Positions 37,901 to 51,190 of a DNA stretch of 64,000 nt are shown here, piece by piece. Location: the NCBI RefSeq assembly GCF_018691265.1, contig NW_024881322.1:3968001-4032000 (forward strand), given 5' to 3'. Position 1 is the stretch's first letter. Each line of letters opens with the position of its first letter. This DNA comes from Tyto alba. Lineage: Eukaryota > Chordata > Aves > Strigiformes > Tytonidae. Under the pieces are notes generated by a model. That model saw nothing but the letters and a program-made list of their open reading frames with translations, was not told where the DNA came from and searched no databases. A program made the position numbers and the translations under genes.

Positions 37901-38600
37901 AGCTTGGCACACTTGAACGAAAGAGGTACAGTTGAAGAGAGCTGTTAGAAAAGTTTTGCCAGTTACTTCACCGGGGTCATGTCATGTAAGCTAAGTAAAT
38001 AGTCCTGACTGAGTTGCTGTTTGCAACATCTCAGGGTGGGTTTGCATTCAGAGCCCCTGTAGCACCATTTTGAAACTGCGCCCGCAGCAGTTGCGGTAGG
38101 AAGTTGAGTAACTGTGTGCAAGAGTCAGCTGTGGGGAGGCAAAGAGAAGTTTCAGTGCTCAAAAAAGCGAATGAACTGCAAAGAGGGGTGCCTAGGTACA
38201 TCTTTGTTAGTATATCCGTACCAGCAACAGCTGAGGCCGTGACAGGCTGTGTTGCTAGGCAGAACTTCCATCTTGTCATACTTTGCTGTTCCAGAGTACA
38301 TGACTCACATGTGATTAACCTGAAATTCCCTCCTGGATACAGGAGTGGCAGGGGAGAGACCAGGTCTCATGTTTTCAGGTGGGTGGAAGGGTGCTCCCGC
38401 CAAGGGCGCTGTGACTGTGCCTGCCTGGGTCATATGTGCTATCTGTGAGAACCCATGTCGATGAGACATTCAGCTGCACGAAACAGGGCAGGTAATCTAA
38501 GCAGTGTCCCTGTGCCACAACAGTCTGTTTTCTCTTCCTCAGCTGTCAGTGTGAATACCTCCATGAACACAGAAGCTGAAGACAGGGAGGCCTCCCAGGC
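34972..38600. other. Intergenic spacer, nothing recognised
   Basis: Sequence between the ABHD5 CpG island and the old CR1. The part at 36.7-38.5 kb is richer in G+C than its surroundings and has short open frames on both strands, but none shows a recognisable domain. Confidence 0.45.
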
Positions 38601-38649
38601 TTTCTGGAGAGGTCCACACGAAGCAACGAGGCTGTTCTGGTTTTGATTG

Positions 38650-40622
38650 CAACCAATAAGAAGAAACTAGTTGAAAAGGTCAGGGTAAACATTAGATGAG
38701 ACTGTCTGTGAAATAGCAGAGTTAGTGATCTGCAGGACCAGAGGAAGGAGTAGGATCAACACAAACCCTGTGCAAGTCAGGAAGGCAGCCTGCAATGAGC
38801 TTGGAAAAGAGGAAGGCAGGGGTCCCCTGGGAAATACCTGTATAACAGGTAAACAGAAAAGAAAGAGTGAATTCACAGGAGCTGCTAATATGAAGAGCAC
38901 AAATACAGGTTTTTATTGTGAAGTAAAGTCAGCAACTGTAGTTAGGAAACCAGCTTGGTTAAATCGCTCAAATTGAACAATCTTAGAGGGAAAGAGAAAG
39001 CAGGTTAGGCTATTAGAGCTGGGAATAAAAGTATAACAGAAGCATGTAGGAAGAAAATTAGAAAGACACAAGCATGAAATGAAATGAATCTAGGAAGCAA
39101 AATAAAAAAACCCCACATAACTCTAGAAGTCCACTAGTTGTGTGAGGTAGAAAGGGTTCCCTAACTGTATAGTGAAAAAACTAAAAGGTGTCAGGAAGGC
39201 TTCTAGACTTCACTACAAAAAATCAGTAAATAAGGAAACTAATGCATTAGCCTAATTTAAGAAAAGGGCAGAATATTTAAGTCAGGTATTTTCAAACTGA
39301 CCTCAAGTTTAACTTCATTCTAATGTATTTGCAGATCTTGCTAATGGAATCTCAATGTCAGTAATCAACGTCTTTGAGAAGTTATGGATATTTGGTGAAA
39401 TAAAGGGAGGCTGTAAAGTGACAAGCGTGGTGGAGGGGAGGGAGAAAAAAAAGAGAAGGTATGAAATTACTGATTAAGCAAATTAATTTCAATTCCTAGA
39501 AAAATAGTGAAAAATGTATTTGTACATCCCTGAAAAATAACATAGGGATGAGAAACTGTCAACAAGAAACCATGTCTCAAAAATCTGATTGCCTTTACGA
39601 CAGCGTGACATATTTTATGGATAGAGGAGAGCTACAGATGAAATACATCTTGATTTTCAGGTAACTTTTTACGTGATTCCCATAAGCAAATTAATAAAGT
39701 GTGTTATATGTTGATCTGCAGCTAGGTGCTTGCAAAGCTTGTTGGAAAACCAGAGTAACAGGTGCATCTCTATCAAAATGGAAATTTGTATCAAGTTGGA
39801 TTGCACAGATCCAGAATCTGGTGACCTGGACGAATGCTTATAAAAGGGAAAATGCTTATTGAATTCACATGTCTGAGTCTGGGAAGGAGTAATTATGCAG
39901 AATAAAAAATTATCTTCAATTAGAAATATGAAAAAAATGGGAAGCTAGTCAATTATAACAGCTGCAGACTTAGGCTGGGATAATCAACCGATAGGGAAAA
40001 CTGGTTAGGTAGCAGTTTTGTACAATAGTAACTCGGTCTTTGAGTGGTCACAGACTGGGTGTGAGTCAACCACGGCTTGTTATTGCAAAAAAAGATAAAT
40101 GTACTGCTGGAATGTATTATGAAGATTAGAGTTTGCAAGACTTGGCAAGGAATTCTGCTTTTCTTAGTAGTTGTAAAGCCAGTTTTGGATGTTGCACACG
40201 AAGAAGGGTATGGACCACCTGGAGAGCAACCAGGACATCAAGGGGCCTAGAGGAAATAATGATTTATTTCAGATTGGTTGATTAGCGAAGACTAAGATGA
40301 GTAGGAGAATGACAACAGTCAACAAATATGTGTGAAATTACTGATGAGATGGGAATAACCTGTTTTTTATGTCCACCAGGGGCAGAAATTGCGGCCGGGA
40401 TATTTTAGGTTAGACATTAGGACAAACCTTTTTCAAGGGTAGAGGTACTGGAAAAAAGATTGCCAGCGGTATGGTCAGGGTCTGTCATTAGGGACTTTAG
40501 GAACAGGCTACATACATATCCTCCATAAATAGAAATTTAGTAGGTATAGTGGAGCTGCCTGGAGGCAGGGAAGCTGCTAAGAGGACTTTCTGGGGACCCT
40601 TCATCCCTATGTTTCTGTTGTT
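38650..40622 (+). mobile_element. Old, decayed CR1-type LINE
   Basis: The plus strand follows the order of an ancient CR1 ORF2 and 3' region, with many stops and small indels. The pieces are a linker (near 38936), a reverse-transcriptase stretch readable as LIAFxDSVT with one frameshift near 39585, a block near 40185 equivalent to the 'one-per-line' coding region ending ATCAAGGGGCCTAGAGG, and a 3' part with GGTTAGACATTAGGACA (40409). The tail CCCTATGTTTCTGTTG is at about 40605-40620. Identity is from pattern memory. The 3' half is clear; the 5' limit (38.65-39.5 kb) is uncertain. Confidence 0.65.
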
Positions 40623-40630
40623 GCTAATGT

Positions 40631-40975
40631 CATAGAATTATAGAATGGTTTGGTTTGAAAGGGACCCGTTAAAGGTAATCTAGTCCAACCACCCTGCTAT
40701 GAGCAGGAACATCTTTCACTGGATAAAGTAGCTCAAAGCTCCGTCCAACCTGGCCTTGAACACTTCCAATGATGGGGCGTTGCTTCTCTGGGCAACCTGT
40801 TCCAGTGTCTCACCACCCTCATCGTAAGAAATTTCTTGCTTACATCAAATCTAAATCTATACTTTTTCACTTTGAAACTGTTGTCCCTTGTCCTATCACT
40901 ACAGGCCTTGGTAAAAAATGGATCTGGTCCACCAGTACGCCTGTTGTCCCATCGCATGTTTAGGAGTCCATGCCA
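40631..40975 (-). mobile_element. CR1 LINE 3' fragment
   Basis: Minus-strand CR1 3' end: its terminus at 40631 reads, on the plus strand, CATAGAATTATAGAATGG, followed by the reverse complement of the usual 'guessed right' motifs AAAGGGACC and GTTGGACT. An open frame at 40733-40990 retains the C-terminal CR1 pattern ([17 protein letters not shown], then [11 protein letters not shown]). It abuts the old plus-strand CR1 tail to tail. Confidence 0.85.
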
Positions 40976-43900
40976 CCCCACTTGGTACAAGTTGAAAGTT
41001 TCAACCCAAAAAATCCTCTTCGTAATCCTGCTTATTTCCTAATTAAATCCTAGTTAATTTAATTTACCTATGAAACACAGTGCAACTTCTCTGGTGTAAT
41101 CCTGATCTCATCTTAACCCTGTTGATTGTAAATAAAAACTTGTGCAATGTTTGGGAGTTTTCACATAAAACTACATCTCTATTTAACCTTAAAACTTATG
41201 TTGTAATACACAACTGGTCAACAATCTCCAAACATCTGCCATGGGTAAATACAGGAAGTGTCTTGTGGGTATTGTACTTGATATCTGGTAAATTCAGAAC
41301 CTGAGAATTTCTACTCATTACTCTTGAGAAATAATTTCCTACTTCCAGCATTTTTTGTTAAAAATATGATTTTTGATACTTCTCTATACTTGAAATAAAA
41401 TAATAAATTTGTAATATTTTCAACCACATTCATAAAATAACGGGTAGTTTTCCAGCCATGATGAGTCCCAGTTATTTATGTATACAACAGGAGTAAAGAA
41501 TAATTACCTTTACTAGTGAAATCTTTTGCTCTGTGTGTGTGAATATTGAAAGCAATATTTAAAGTCAGCAAATATATTTGCTTACAATTTTGTAATTGTT
41601 GTTTCTTTTGAGAGAAATTGTTCTTCTTTTATTCTCTTAGTAATAAATCATTAGGGCTCAATAAGGCAAAAAGAAATATTTGCTATTTGTACTGATTCTA
41701 ACTGGTAGGAAATAGTAGTAGTAAGTAGTAGTTGAGTGGAAAATACTTCTCTCCTTGGAGTTTGGCCTTTTTAACATAAGGATCACGTTTGTAAGGCAAT
41801 GTCAAGATGAGTACCTACTTAAACTCAGGTTAAAAGTACTTTGTTTTTTTTCCACTTTGCAGCCTCTGCTGCTGGCCAGATTCAGCCTTGTGAGGTGATT
41901 TTTTTTTTTTTTATTTTTAAATCAGGAAACGCAGTGACAAAGAACCCAGTTTTGTCTGTGGTGCACTGTTTTTATTTACAAGAAACGTACACAAAGTCCT
42001 ATTTCCCTGAAAAGAGAAAGAATCAAACAGCATGAGACAGATTGTCTGCTTACAATTCGTTCTTCTGACTTTTTCTTGGTGACATGCAACTGTTGCTTCT
42101 CTTGCTCTCTGTGGCTTGTTTTCTGTTTGCTTGCTGGGTCCTGATGACACACAGATACATATTGTCCTTCCAAACTATGCTCAACCTTTGCGTTCGCATT
42201 CAAACCACAGTGCTATCCTTTATACCACATATCTTAGTTCCTACCCCAGCCTTGTCATGCTTGTCCAGATTTCAGCTGGTATTTTTTACTGTGTCAGTTA
42301 TTGATAAATAAAGGCAAATTTAGCATGATTAGATAATTCTGTTCTGCTCACTATTTTTGGCAGTGCTCACAGAGCAAAGTCAATGGCTACTCCCAGAGAC
42401 AGCAAATCTACAGGATGAGTTTATATTAAAAATTAAATATGTATTTATGTAATCTTAGTGTTCAGTGTGCTGCAGTATATGGCACCATATACATTGCATT
42501 TGTGTCTTTCTTCCTTTTGCATGAAAATACGCTGTCACTTCTGAGGAAAAAAGGGCTCTTTCTCCCACAGGACTTCAGGAGAGGGCTGGCTTCGGAACTG
42601 CTGCTCCGCACAGCACCAGAGTGGTGCTGAACTGTTGCTGAGAGGCACAAGCCCCCAGAACTCAGCTCCTGCTGAGTCTTGAGCGAAGTAGGAGGAAAGG
42701 ACAAGTGACCCTGCTGCTCACGGAGGCAGGCCTCTCCTTTCATGGATGCTGCGAATCTCTTAGCTCTGTCTGCAGAGTTCAGCGGTCCCACAGCTCCTCT
42801 CTGTCACGGCGGCATGATCTGCCTCTGCTGGGCTGGGAGCGCTCACGGAGTGCGGAGTTTGGTCAAAGGTGGGAAAAGCTGCAGTTCAGTAGTGGAAGAA
42901 ACGGCTCGTGGTAAGAGTTGGTGCGTCTGAGGTGTCAGAAACTCCGCTATTACAACAAATGCCATCCACGAGCATTCAAGGATTTAACACGACAGTCTCT
43001 GAAATGGAGTAAAAATCTTTTGGGTGGAAGAGAGTATAATTTTTTTTCCTAACTGGCTGTGGAACAAAGTTATTCTTTCAGTGTTACCCCATCTGCGCCT
43101 CGGGACAGCTAGCTGTCGCTCACACCTCCAGGTAAGTTCCTTGGTGAACAAGTTCTTCAGCTGAACTGACAAGATCCAGATAGGATGCCAACGGCAGCTG
43201 TGGTCACACCTTTTTATTAAATCAAGCATATGATTCTGTGCGATGCAGGGGAGTTTTGTCATTGACCTAATTAGGATCAGAAGCAAACCCTAGAGGCTGC
43301 CTGCAAGACCCTGGGATAGCAGTAAAAGTTTTGCCACTGTACTTCTGTACTAACGGCTTAACACATCATGACTTCCATCTGCATGTGCACAGAGACCAAA
43401 CCAACTAAAGCTCTTACCAAGCTTCTGGGGTAAAGCTGATCAAAAATAAAATACTGGGCCAAAACCTGCTTTGAGTTGTTTTATGTTTCACACAAATTTA
43501 ACTCCTTTAATTGTTACGGGATTTCTTTTCAGTTGCGCTGTTGCAACCAAGTGCAGAGCTTTTGCCTCATATGTCTCCCAGCTTCAGAAAATGTTCTGCT
43601 AGGGAATCTTTTAATTTCTTTCATTTTTCTTGATGATAAAGTTATTTCACTAACCCTTCTTTATCTTTGCTGCTGAATATACATTTGATTACTAAATTTA
43701 GTGCTTCTCTTCACATGACCTATTTCTTTTGAGTCTTAATGCTGTTGCTTGGATACGCTTCTCTCTTCTAAGTGAGGCACTTGGTTTCATCTTGCTTTTT
43801 TCTGTGCTTTGGGTGATACAAATGGATTGTTATTGAGTATTTTTTCAGATTTTTAAATGCATTTGGTTTGTCTGGCACCTTGGTTTCAACAGAACTTTTG

Positions 43901-44440
43901 TCTTTGCAGATTTGTGGTTTTATGTGTAGTATATCCTGTGTAACACTGAATAGCTTGCTATTCTTGCTTTTCTTTACAATCAGTTACAAAAATGACACCA
44001 TTAAGCTGAGTAAAGGCAAATCACTACTTAACATGGGAATACTAATATTTCTAGATAAATTTCCTTTTCATATGGTACTGTTGCTGCAAGTTAATTCTTG
44101 GAGCACCTTCCATGAATTAATATTTTTGGTTTAGCCCCGGGCTAGTAAAAGTATACAACAGGAATGAACTAAAGCATTTTAATTTGGGCTGAAATATTCT
44201 TATTCCTGTATGGAGTTTTGCTTATACCATTTTGAAAAAGGTATAGTAAACTAGAGCAAGAAAAAATTGAAGGGTGGCAGAGACGTTCAGAGACTGAGAA
44301 TAGCTACCATGTGTGGAGAAGTTAAATGGGTTAGAATTCTTGGCTTAGAAGGGTGACAATGGAAAGCAGCACATGAAAAATCTTTAAACCAGTGGATGGT
44401 GGGGAAAGGTAAAGAAGAGGCAGGCGTTCCCATAATCTCA
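40976..44440. other. Intergenic spacer, nothing recognised
   Basis: No gene, LTR or clear CR1. The 42.54-42.95 kb part is richer in G+C. A T-run with A-rich flank lies at 41899-41920. Confidence 0.45.
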
Positions 44441-44446
44441 CAGTAC

Positions 44447-44690
44447 AAGAATTAGGAGCATCCTGTGAATCATATAACATGGAAAAAAAAAAAAATCAGA
44501 AGGAAGTACTTCTTCATGTGGCAGAAATAGTGGAATGTGATGCTGTTGGAGACTGAGGAGGCAGTACTATAAAAAAGGGGATAGGTGGGGTGAGGGACAG
44601 TGTCTGATGGTTTGCCATTGAAGGTAGTGGCCAGATACAAACCCCGTCACAATCTTCTGGTCAGTGATTGCTGGAAGCTGAAAAAACGTA
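44447..44690 (+). mobile_element. Old CR1-like LINE 3' fragment
   Basis: The order AAGAATTAGGAGCATC, GAAGGAAGTACTTCTTCA, GATGCTGTTGG, AAAAAAGGGGATAGG and GATTGCTGGAAGCTG follows the 3' region of ancient CR1 subfamilies well known from reptile genomes. It is diverged and has an A-run insert at 44482-44494. Confidence 0.6.
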
Positions 44691-47600
44691 CAACAAAAGG
44701 TTCAGAGTGGGTTGCTAGATTTTTGTATGGGTTGTATTCCGATTTATATAATGTGCTGTCTGGCCTATGCTGCTGCAGCTTCACTGCTACCTGTAACTCT
44801 GCTAACTGGATTAAAGATAGCACGCATATACTTCCCGATGCTACAGGCACATCTTGATTTTGCTGCGTAGGGTGCTTTGGACATGTAGAGCAATTTTGCA
44901 AAGAAAGGGGAAACTTTGAAAGTTTGCACTTGTCAAAACATTCCATATGCTTACTGGTATGTGGCTATGTAATCACAATGACTTGAATGTTTAATACTGT
45001 GCATTTTCTTTGTAGGCACACACAAAGTTTTATTACGGTTTGAACTGCTGGAGAAATAATAGAAATCAAGGAGTTAGAATTCTGTGAAGAGAGCAGTAAT
45101 TGATGGTGATGTGTTGTGGAAGCACATGCCTGAAATGAGTTAAGTACTTAGATAAATAATAAATAAACCCCATTTATTAGCAGTATTACCAAATGTTACT
45201 TGTATAATGTTACTGTAGGCTGTATGAAAGAAAATGAATGCATATGCTTGATAACAGTCACAATGAGAATAACATATATAATCATGTTCTTGATGGGTAA
45301 CTTCTTGTGTAAGTGTTGGCTTTTGAGGCTGATGCTGAACACTGCTCTCTCAAGAATAAAGTGCCCACCTAACTAGAGGAGCAAAAAGCTAAAGAAGCTG
45401 CTTAAACATGGCTGTCTAGCACCATTTTAGTTGCTATGTGGTATATATCTCTTGTCCTCCAGCTGTTGCTTCTGAAAGCTTCAAATCTGTCATCAGTCTC
45501 GTGGTGTATCTGCCAGCCCTTTGCAGATACCTTTGATACCCAAGGGTGTGTCAAGTGGCACTAGATGATGCAGATGATCTCTGTGAGTGGCAGCTGAAAG
45601 GTCACCCCGGGGGGGCCCTCGCTGACACTTCTTCAGGTAACAGAAGTGTGGAAGAACCTATCTGGGGAATCAGTTCCTCACCTATACGTGTCAGAGCACT
45701 GATGTACAGCCCCCAAAATATAAAAGTTTATACTTTAGTTACATGGGCTGAACTTAGTGGATTCAATACAAATAGCTAACATTCAAAATCATGTATGTGT
45801 GAGTTACGCAAGAGCAGATTCCACACTATATACAGTACAGCACTGGCTACATTACTTTGATTAAATTCTTACTCGATTTTGGTATCTAGTAGGGAAGAAA
45901 CTTTAATAAAGGTCAGTTAAATGCTAAGCTACTTTTTCTTCTGGTCTTGTAAGGATCTATAATTTCTTTACCATTTCCCTCCTTTTTCAAGTATGTTCAG
46001 ATGCTGTTGAAATTGTCCTGTACCAAACATGTATATTTAAAACAGAAAATAAGTGTATATGGCTTTTGAAATTAAAAAAGCAAATTGATGAACTAGCTTT
46101 ATGACCCACTGCATCTCTCAGAGTTATAAATAATGACACATAGAGAATAAATTGACAATTAACTGTAACTACCCCATGACAAACAAATAAAAAAACCCCA
46201 AACCACAACAAAGCAACCATTACAGAGCTAGATAACAAAATCCAGGAATATATTAATGTCTGGAATAATCTGCAAAATTTCCATCAATCAAAAAATCATT
46301 AAAATAATATTATACAAGCAATATTACATCTTACCATAAGAGCTCTGTGGTTTTTAAATCAATGTTAACATTTTTTGGCAAACTTATCATGTTGTTTTTC
46401 TTAGTATTTATCACACAACATTACTTTGGTCATACAACAAGGTATATTGAGACCTCCTGAAAGACCATTTAACTAAACGAGGCACAAATGTTGTCTGTTG
46501 AATTTCACCTTTGAATCTTAAAGTCCTCTTCAAAACTGCCAGAAAAGGAGGTATGTTTGATTACTTTGTTAGTGATTAAGGAAAAAATCCAATGTGTATG
46601 ATAACTCAATATTGCTTCTTATTAACAGTTGCCTAAGCAACGGATATGGAAAACCTAAGAATATTCACAACACATCTTCCTTCTGGCTAGATGATGCTGA
46701 TATCTGTAGTCTTACAGCATGCTGTGTCCGTGTTGCCAAGCGGATCATTACCTTCAGTGTGAGGTACTGTAATTACATCATCTAATATTGCCACTACTTA
46801 TCCTAATTCTGCCATTTACCAATCTCCCTGCTCTTAAGAATGTTAAATGCCCAGAATGTTTCAGATTTAAGTGTTTCAAACCTAGATTAGCGTGAGTTTC
46901 AAACTTCTCTGAATTGATACAGCTCTGCAGCTGCATGCATTCTCAGTGGCTTCAGAGTATACAGTCATATTAAGCAGGAAGAGGCCCTGTTCTACCAGCT
47001 GTCGCACAGACCCATATTTCCAGACACAGATTTCCAGCAGGTCCTACCTATCGGGCATGTGGAGAACCATCTCTCTAAACACCGTTATCATATTCCACTG
47101 AGGGCAGCCTTTCAGCCCTTAGCACCAGCCATTTGTCAGTACCTGAGAGGGTGTCTTGACTGTGTGTGCTACTTGTGCACTTACACGGGCAGGTGTGGTG
47201 ACTGCTTGTGGGCACCCGAAACCACCTCACTTAGACTGGAGGTGGAATTTCAATTCAGACAAGTTGGCTCAGCTGGGACACAGGACCAGCCCTGCCTCTT
47301 ACTCTCGCTTTTGTTAGTAAGCTGACAGCTTCAGAGTGACAACATAAATGAGTGCTGACAGTCACCCAGCATTTCCAGAGCGTCCAGAAGAGCAGACAAA
47401 TTCTCTCCCAGTTAAGTGAGAGTCACAGATACCGTTGCAGGTGTGGATTTACCAAAGAAACAGAGGATTTAATCCTCCCACACCTCAGCATTAGCCTTCA
47501 CCGCCTAGTTCCCTGCTGTAACACGGGGAACCAGCGTTGTTAGTACAGCACTGGGGCTCCTCTCAGAGTCTTCAGTCCTGTGTGGCTGGGAGGAAGCTGT

Positions 47601-50545
47601 GGCTGTCTCTAACAGCCACGAGAGGTACGTCTGCCTGCGCTGCTGGCCCACGCCGTTGTGTGTCCCAGCCCAGAGGGACTGCCTGCCTTACGTGACCTCG
47701 GGGGGGCTGCTCTTGCCACATAGCCCGATGTGGCCAGGGTGTGCACCTCCAGCGCAGAGGAGAGAAACCATCCGTCACCTTCATGTCGAGCCTTCACCCA
47801 CCCCGGTACTGCAGTAACGCATAAAGCTTTATGTTCCCATGAGTTCTAGGGCCTGACATGCCATACTAGTGGGACTCACTGTGACTCACATACAGCTTTA
47901 AATACACTCCCTCACATCCAGGCTGGACCAACTGAGATTGTCTGTCTGTACCCAGACACCTGTCGCTCCCATTAAATCTGAAGTGAACACAGACTCTTAG
48001 TTATATAACATAACACCAAAATACAATTTTATTTTTCCTGAAGAAGAAAGAAACCCCGAATGGAACTTGCATTCCATGCTCTGTTTCCAGGACATGACTT
48101 AGGATCCTCCAGGAAAACGATTTTTAAGGGCAATATTAATCGTTAATCTTTGCTTGACTTTCACTTGACTTGACATTTGATATTAAGAATGGAGAATCCT
48201 TTTTTAATTTAATGTTTTGCTTAGCTTCTTTCACTGTAGTACTAGCATGAAGGAGCAGTCCCTTCTGTGGCTTGAAATGGGGCAAATACTATACTCTTCT
48301 GCCATTCCATCTTGACAAACACTAGACATCTGCTTCAGAAGGAACTAAATGAGGAGAACAGAAATAGGATTCCTGTTTTCTACCACATTGCATTTCTAAT
48401 AGCTGATTGGAGATAATTTTCACTGAAATAAAGACTTTTTAAAATTAGGTTTGATACATTTGAGTGTGCTTCAAATCAGATTATAGAATTATACACTACA
48501 GAAATAAAAGACAAATTCAATGACCTTGATAAAATCAAGGTTTTTCTGTACAGACTTATAGTACTAAATTTTAAGTGGACCACTTGACACTAATAAAGAT
48601 AATATATTAGTCTCTAATAAGTTAAAATTTATAGAAAAGTTCTTTAAATTTACAAACATTATATCTCTGATATTTCTGAATGTATGACTACAGCAAGCAG
48701 GTCAGGCTAAACATTTTTTCAGTTTCACTCAGAGTGCCTCATAGAATTTACTATGTATCTTTATTACTTCATGCTCTGAACATTTGATGACAGCACTGGG
48801 ACCCATGTGGACTCAGATGGTGAAAAACTGTACCAGATTTGCATTCAAGGAACTAACTAGATACCAAAAGTACATGTTGAACTAGATCAGCACATGCAGT
48901 CTTTTAACAACAGCACATGCACACCTCCTTGTTCTGTTAGTACTTTGCTTGCTGGCCGTGTGGAGGAGATCACAGCAAAAGGCTTTCTCGTTTGATTGAT
49001 CCAATTTTTCTTTAATAGCTAGTATTACTTTAGTGATTGCCTTGCAGTGTTTCACTTATTAATTCAAATGGTACTTTTTTCATTAGTTCAGTATTTTGTT
49101 CTTGGTGTTGTTGGTTTCTAAGGGGACAAGTTCCATAATTTTGCAAAGTCCTGTGATCACGATGTTTTGGTCAAAAAATTAAGAGTGATTTATTCAAGGC
49201 TTGTGATTTCTGTTTCTGTATTGGGAGTCTTGGATGAGTAGATGCCCATATGCATCAATTGGGGGTCATCTGAAAATGAAAGGGAAACTATGTTTCTGAG
49301 TATGTAGTTGTAGGATGTAAACTAGACTGACATCAGTAGTAATGACAAGCTTGGGCCCTTAGAAATAGCAGTTAACAGAAATAGGATATCTGTAGTTTAA
49401 TGGATTTGACTAGTTTTGTCATTTTCCAAGCAATGGTGAAAACAGTCAAATGAACAGATGTACGGTTCAGGGGATAGTAGGTAAACAAAGAAATGATATG
49501 CAGACTTGCAAATGTATCACAACAGTGTATACTGTATGAAAGGAAAACAGATCTGAGAGTCCTTAGATTTAAAATTGTTGGACAACTGTCAAATTTATGA
49601 TTGTTTTTCCAGAACTATGCCAGTGCTACAGCCCTTGCCTAACTGTATAAGCCAATGTATTTCCTTAGAGAAATCAATTTATGACAGTTCGAAGAATCAG
49701 CTAGAAAAACTTACACAACTCATCTTTTCATAATCCAGAACTCCATACAAGACCGGTTCCCAAGTTATGATTCAAACTACTTAAAAGTTAGAGTAAAATG
49801 GATGGTATAAACTAAAGATGTGGTATCTGCATTTTACATAGGTACTTCCATGAAGTTGTCTGTAAGAACACATTAAATATTTCATGAAGCACAGTAAAAT
49901 CCACCATGTGCACATCTGATGTACTTTGGAATGGTTGATGGTATTCCTGCTCTCTGATTTTGGTTTGCCTTAAAGCCTCACGCTGTGGTTGTCTAGCAGC
50001 TGAACAGCAGCTAAATGCAGGCACAAGGGGTGAAAGACAACTGGAATCATTAACTTCTTCAGCCCTCCTACAGCCATTCCCGTTCATAATTCAAAGCCCT
50101 CAGAGTAAGACTGTAAAGGGATTTATCACATCAGTATCTTTGGTGAATGTTACTTTGAAGGTAGTGGCTGGAAGAACTTTTACTGAATACTAAATTCCTG
50201 AACTTGCCTCTCCTTCTCTTTCTGCTATGATTTAGCAGCCTACTTAGGAGTTAGTGTATTCTTCCTTCAGTTCCTAAAACCAGGCAGAAATATTATTAAA
50301 ACAGTTATTTGAAAAGCACAATCTACCAAAAAGCTGCATCAGATGGTGCGGTCAGGGACCTCTGTGAGGCAGAGCCCCCATCATGGCTACTGAGGAGTCC
50401 AGTCTCTGCATGTTTTTTGAGAACATGTTAAATTTTGCTATCTAATAGCTCATAGCAATTAACCTATTGACTGCGCAATACTGTTTCTAGCCGTGGGCTA
50501 ACAAACCAAGTATGTTCTGCCCAGCTGGAATGAACTTTGAATCTT
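44691..50545. other. Intergenic spacer, nothing recognised
   Basis: Nearly 6 kb without a gene I can support. The 46.95-47.85 kb stretch is more G+C-rich than its surroundings, with short open frames on both strands but no recognisable domain. Confidence 0.45.
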
Positions 50546-51190
50546 AAAATCATAGAACCATAGAATCATTTAGGTTGGAAAAGACCTTTAAGATCATCAA
50601 GTCCAGCCTTCAACCTAACACTGTCAAGTCCACCACTAAACCATGTCCCTCAGCACCACATCTCCATGTCTTTTAAATACCTCCAGGGATGGTGACTCAA
50701 CCATTTCCCTGGGCATCCTGTTCCAGTGCTTGACAACCCTTTTGGTGAAGAAATTTTTCCTAATATCCAATATAAATCTCCCCTGGTACAACTTCAGTCT
50801 GTTTCCTCTTGTCCTATTGCTTGGTACCTGGGAGAAGAGACCCCACACCCACCTCGCTACAGCCTCCTTTCAGGCAGTTATAGGGAGCAATAAGGTCTCC
50901 CCTGAGCCTCCTGTTCTCCAGGCTAAACAACCCCAGCTCCCTCAGCAGCTCCTCACAGGACTTGTGCTCCAGACCCTTCGCCAGCCTCGTTGACCTTCTC
51001 TGGACACACTCCAGCACCTCAATGTCTTTCTTGTACTGAGAGGCCCAAAACTGAACACAGCATTCGAGAAGTGGCCTCAGCAGTGACAAGTGCAGGGGGA
51101 CAATCACTTCCCCAGTCCTGCTGGCCACACTATTTCTGATACAAGCCAGGATGCTATTGGCCTTGATGACTTTTAATTCACTTTTTTTCA
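50546..51190 (-). mobile_element. CR1 LINE 3' fragment (about 640 bp)
   Basis: A well-preserved avian CR1 end in minus orientation. The terminal repeat (plus strand CATAGAACCATAGAATCATT at 50551) is followed by the 3' UTR and the C-terminal ORF2 sequence, still open from 51191 to 50814 ([16 protein letters not shown], then [17 protein letters not shown]). The 5' truncation at about 51190 is typical of CR1 copies. Confidence 0.93.

Noticed and set aside
37100..38450. Possible coding exons in the G+C-rich stretch between the two genes
   Set aside because: Short frames on both strands with no known domain, and no pair of splice sites that join a sensible protein.
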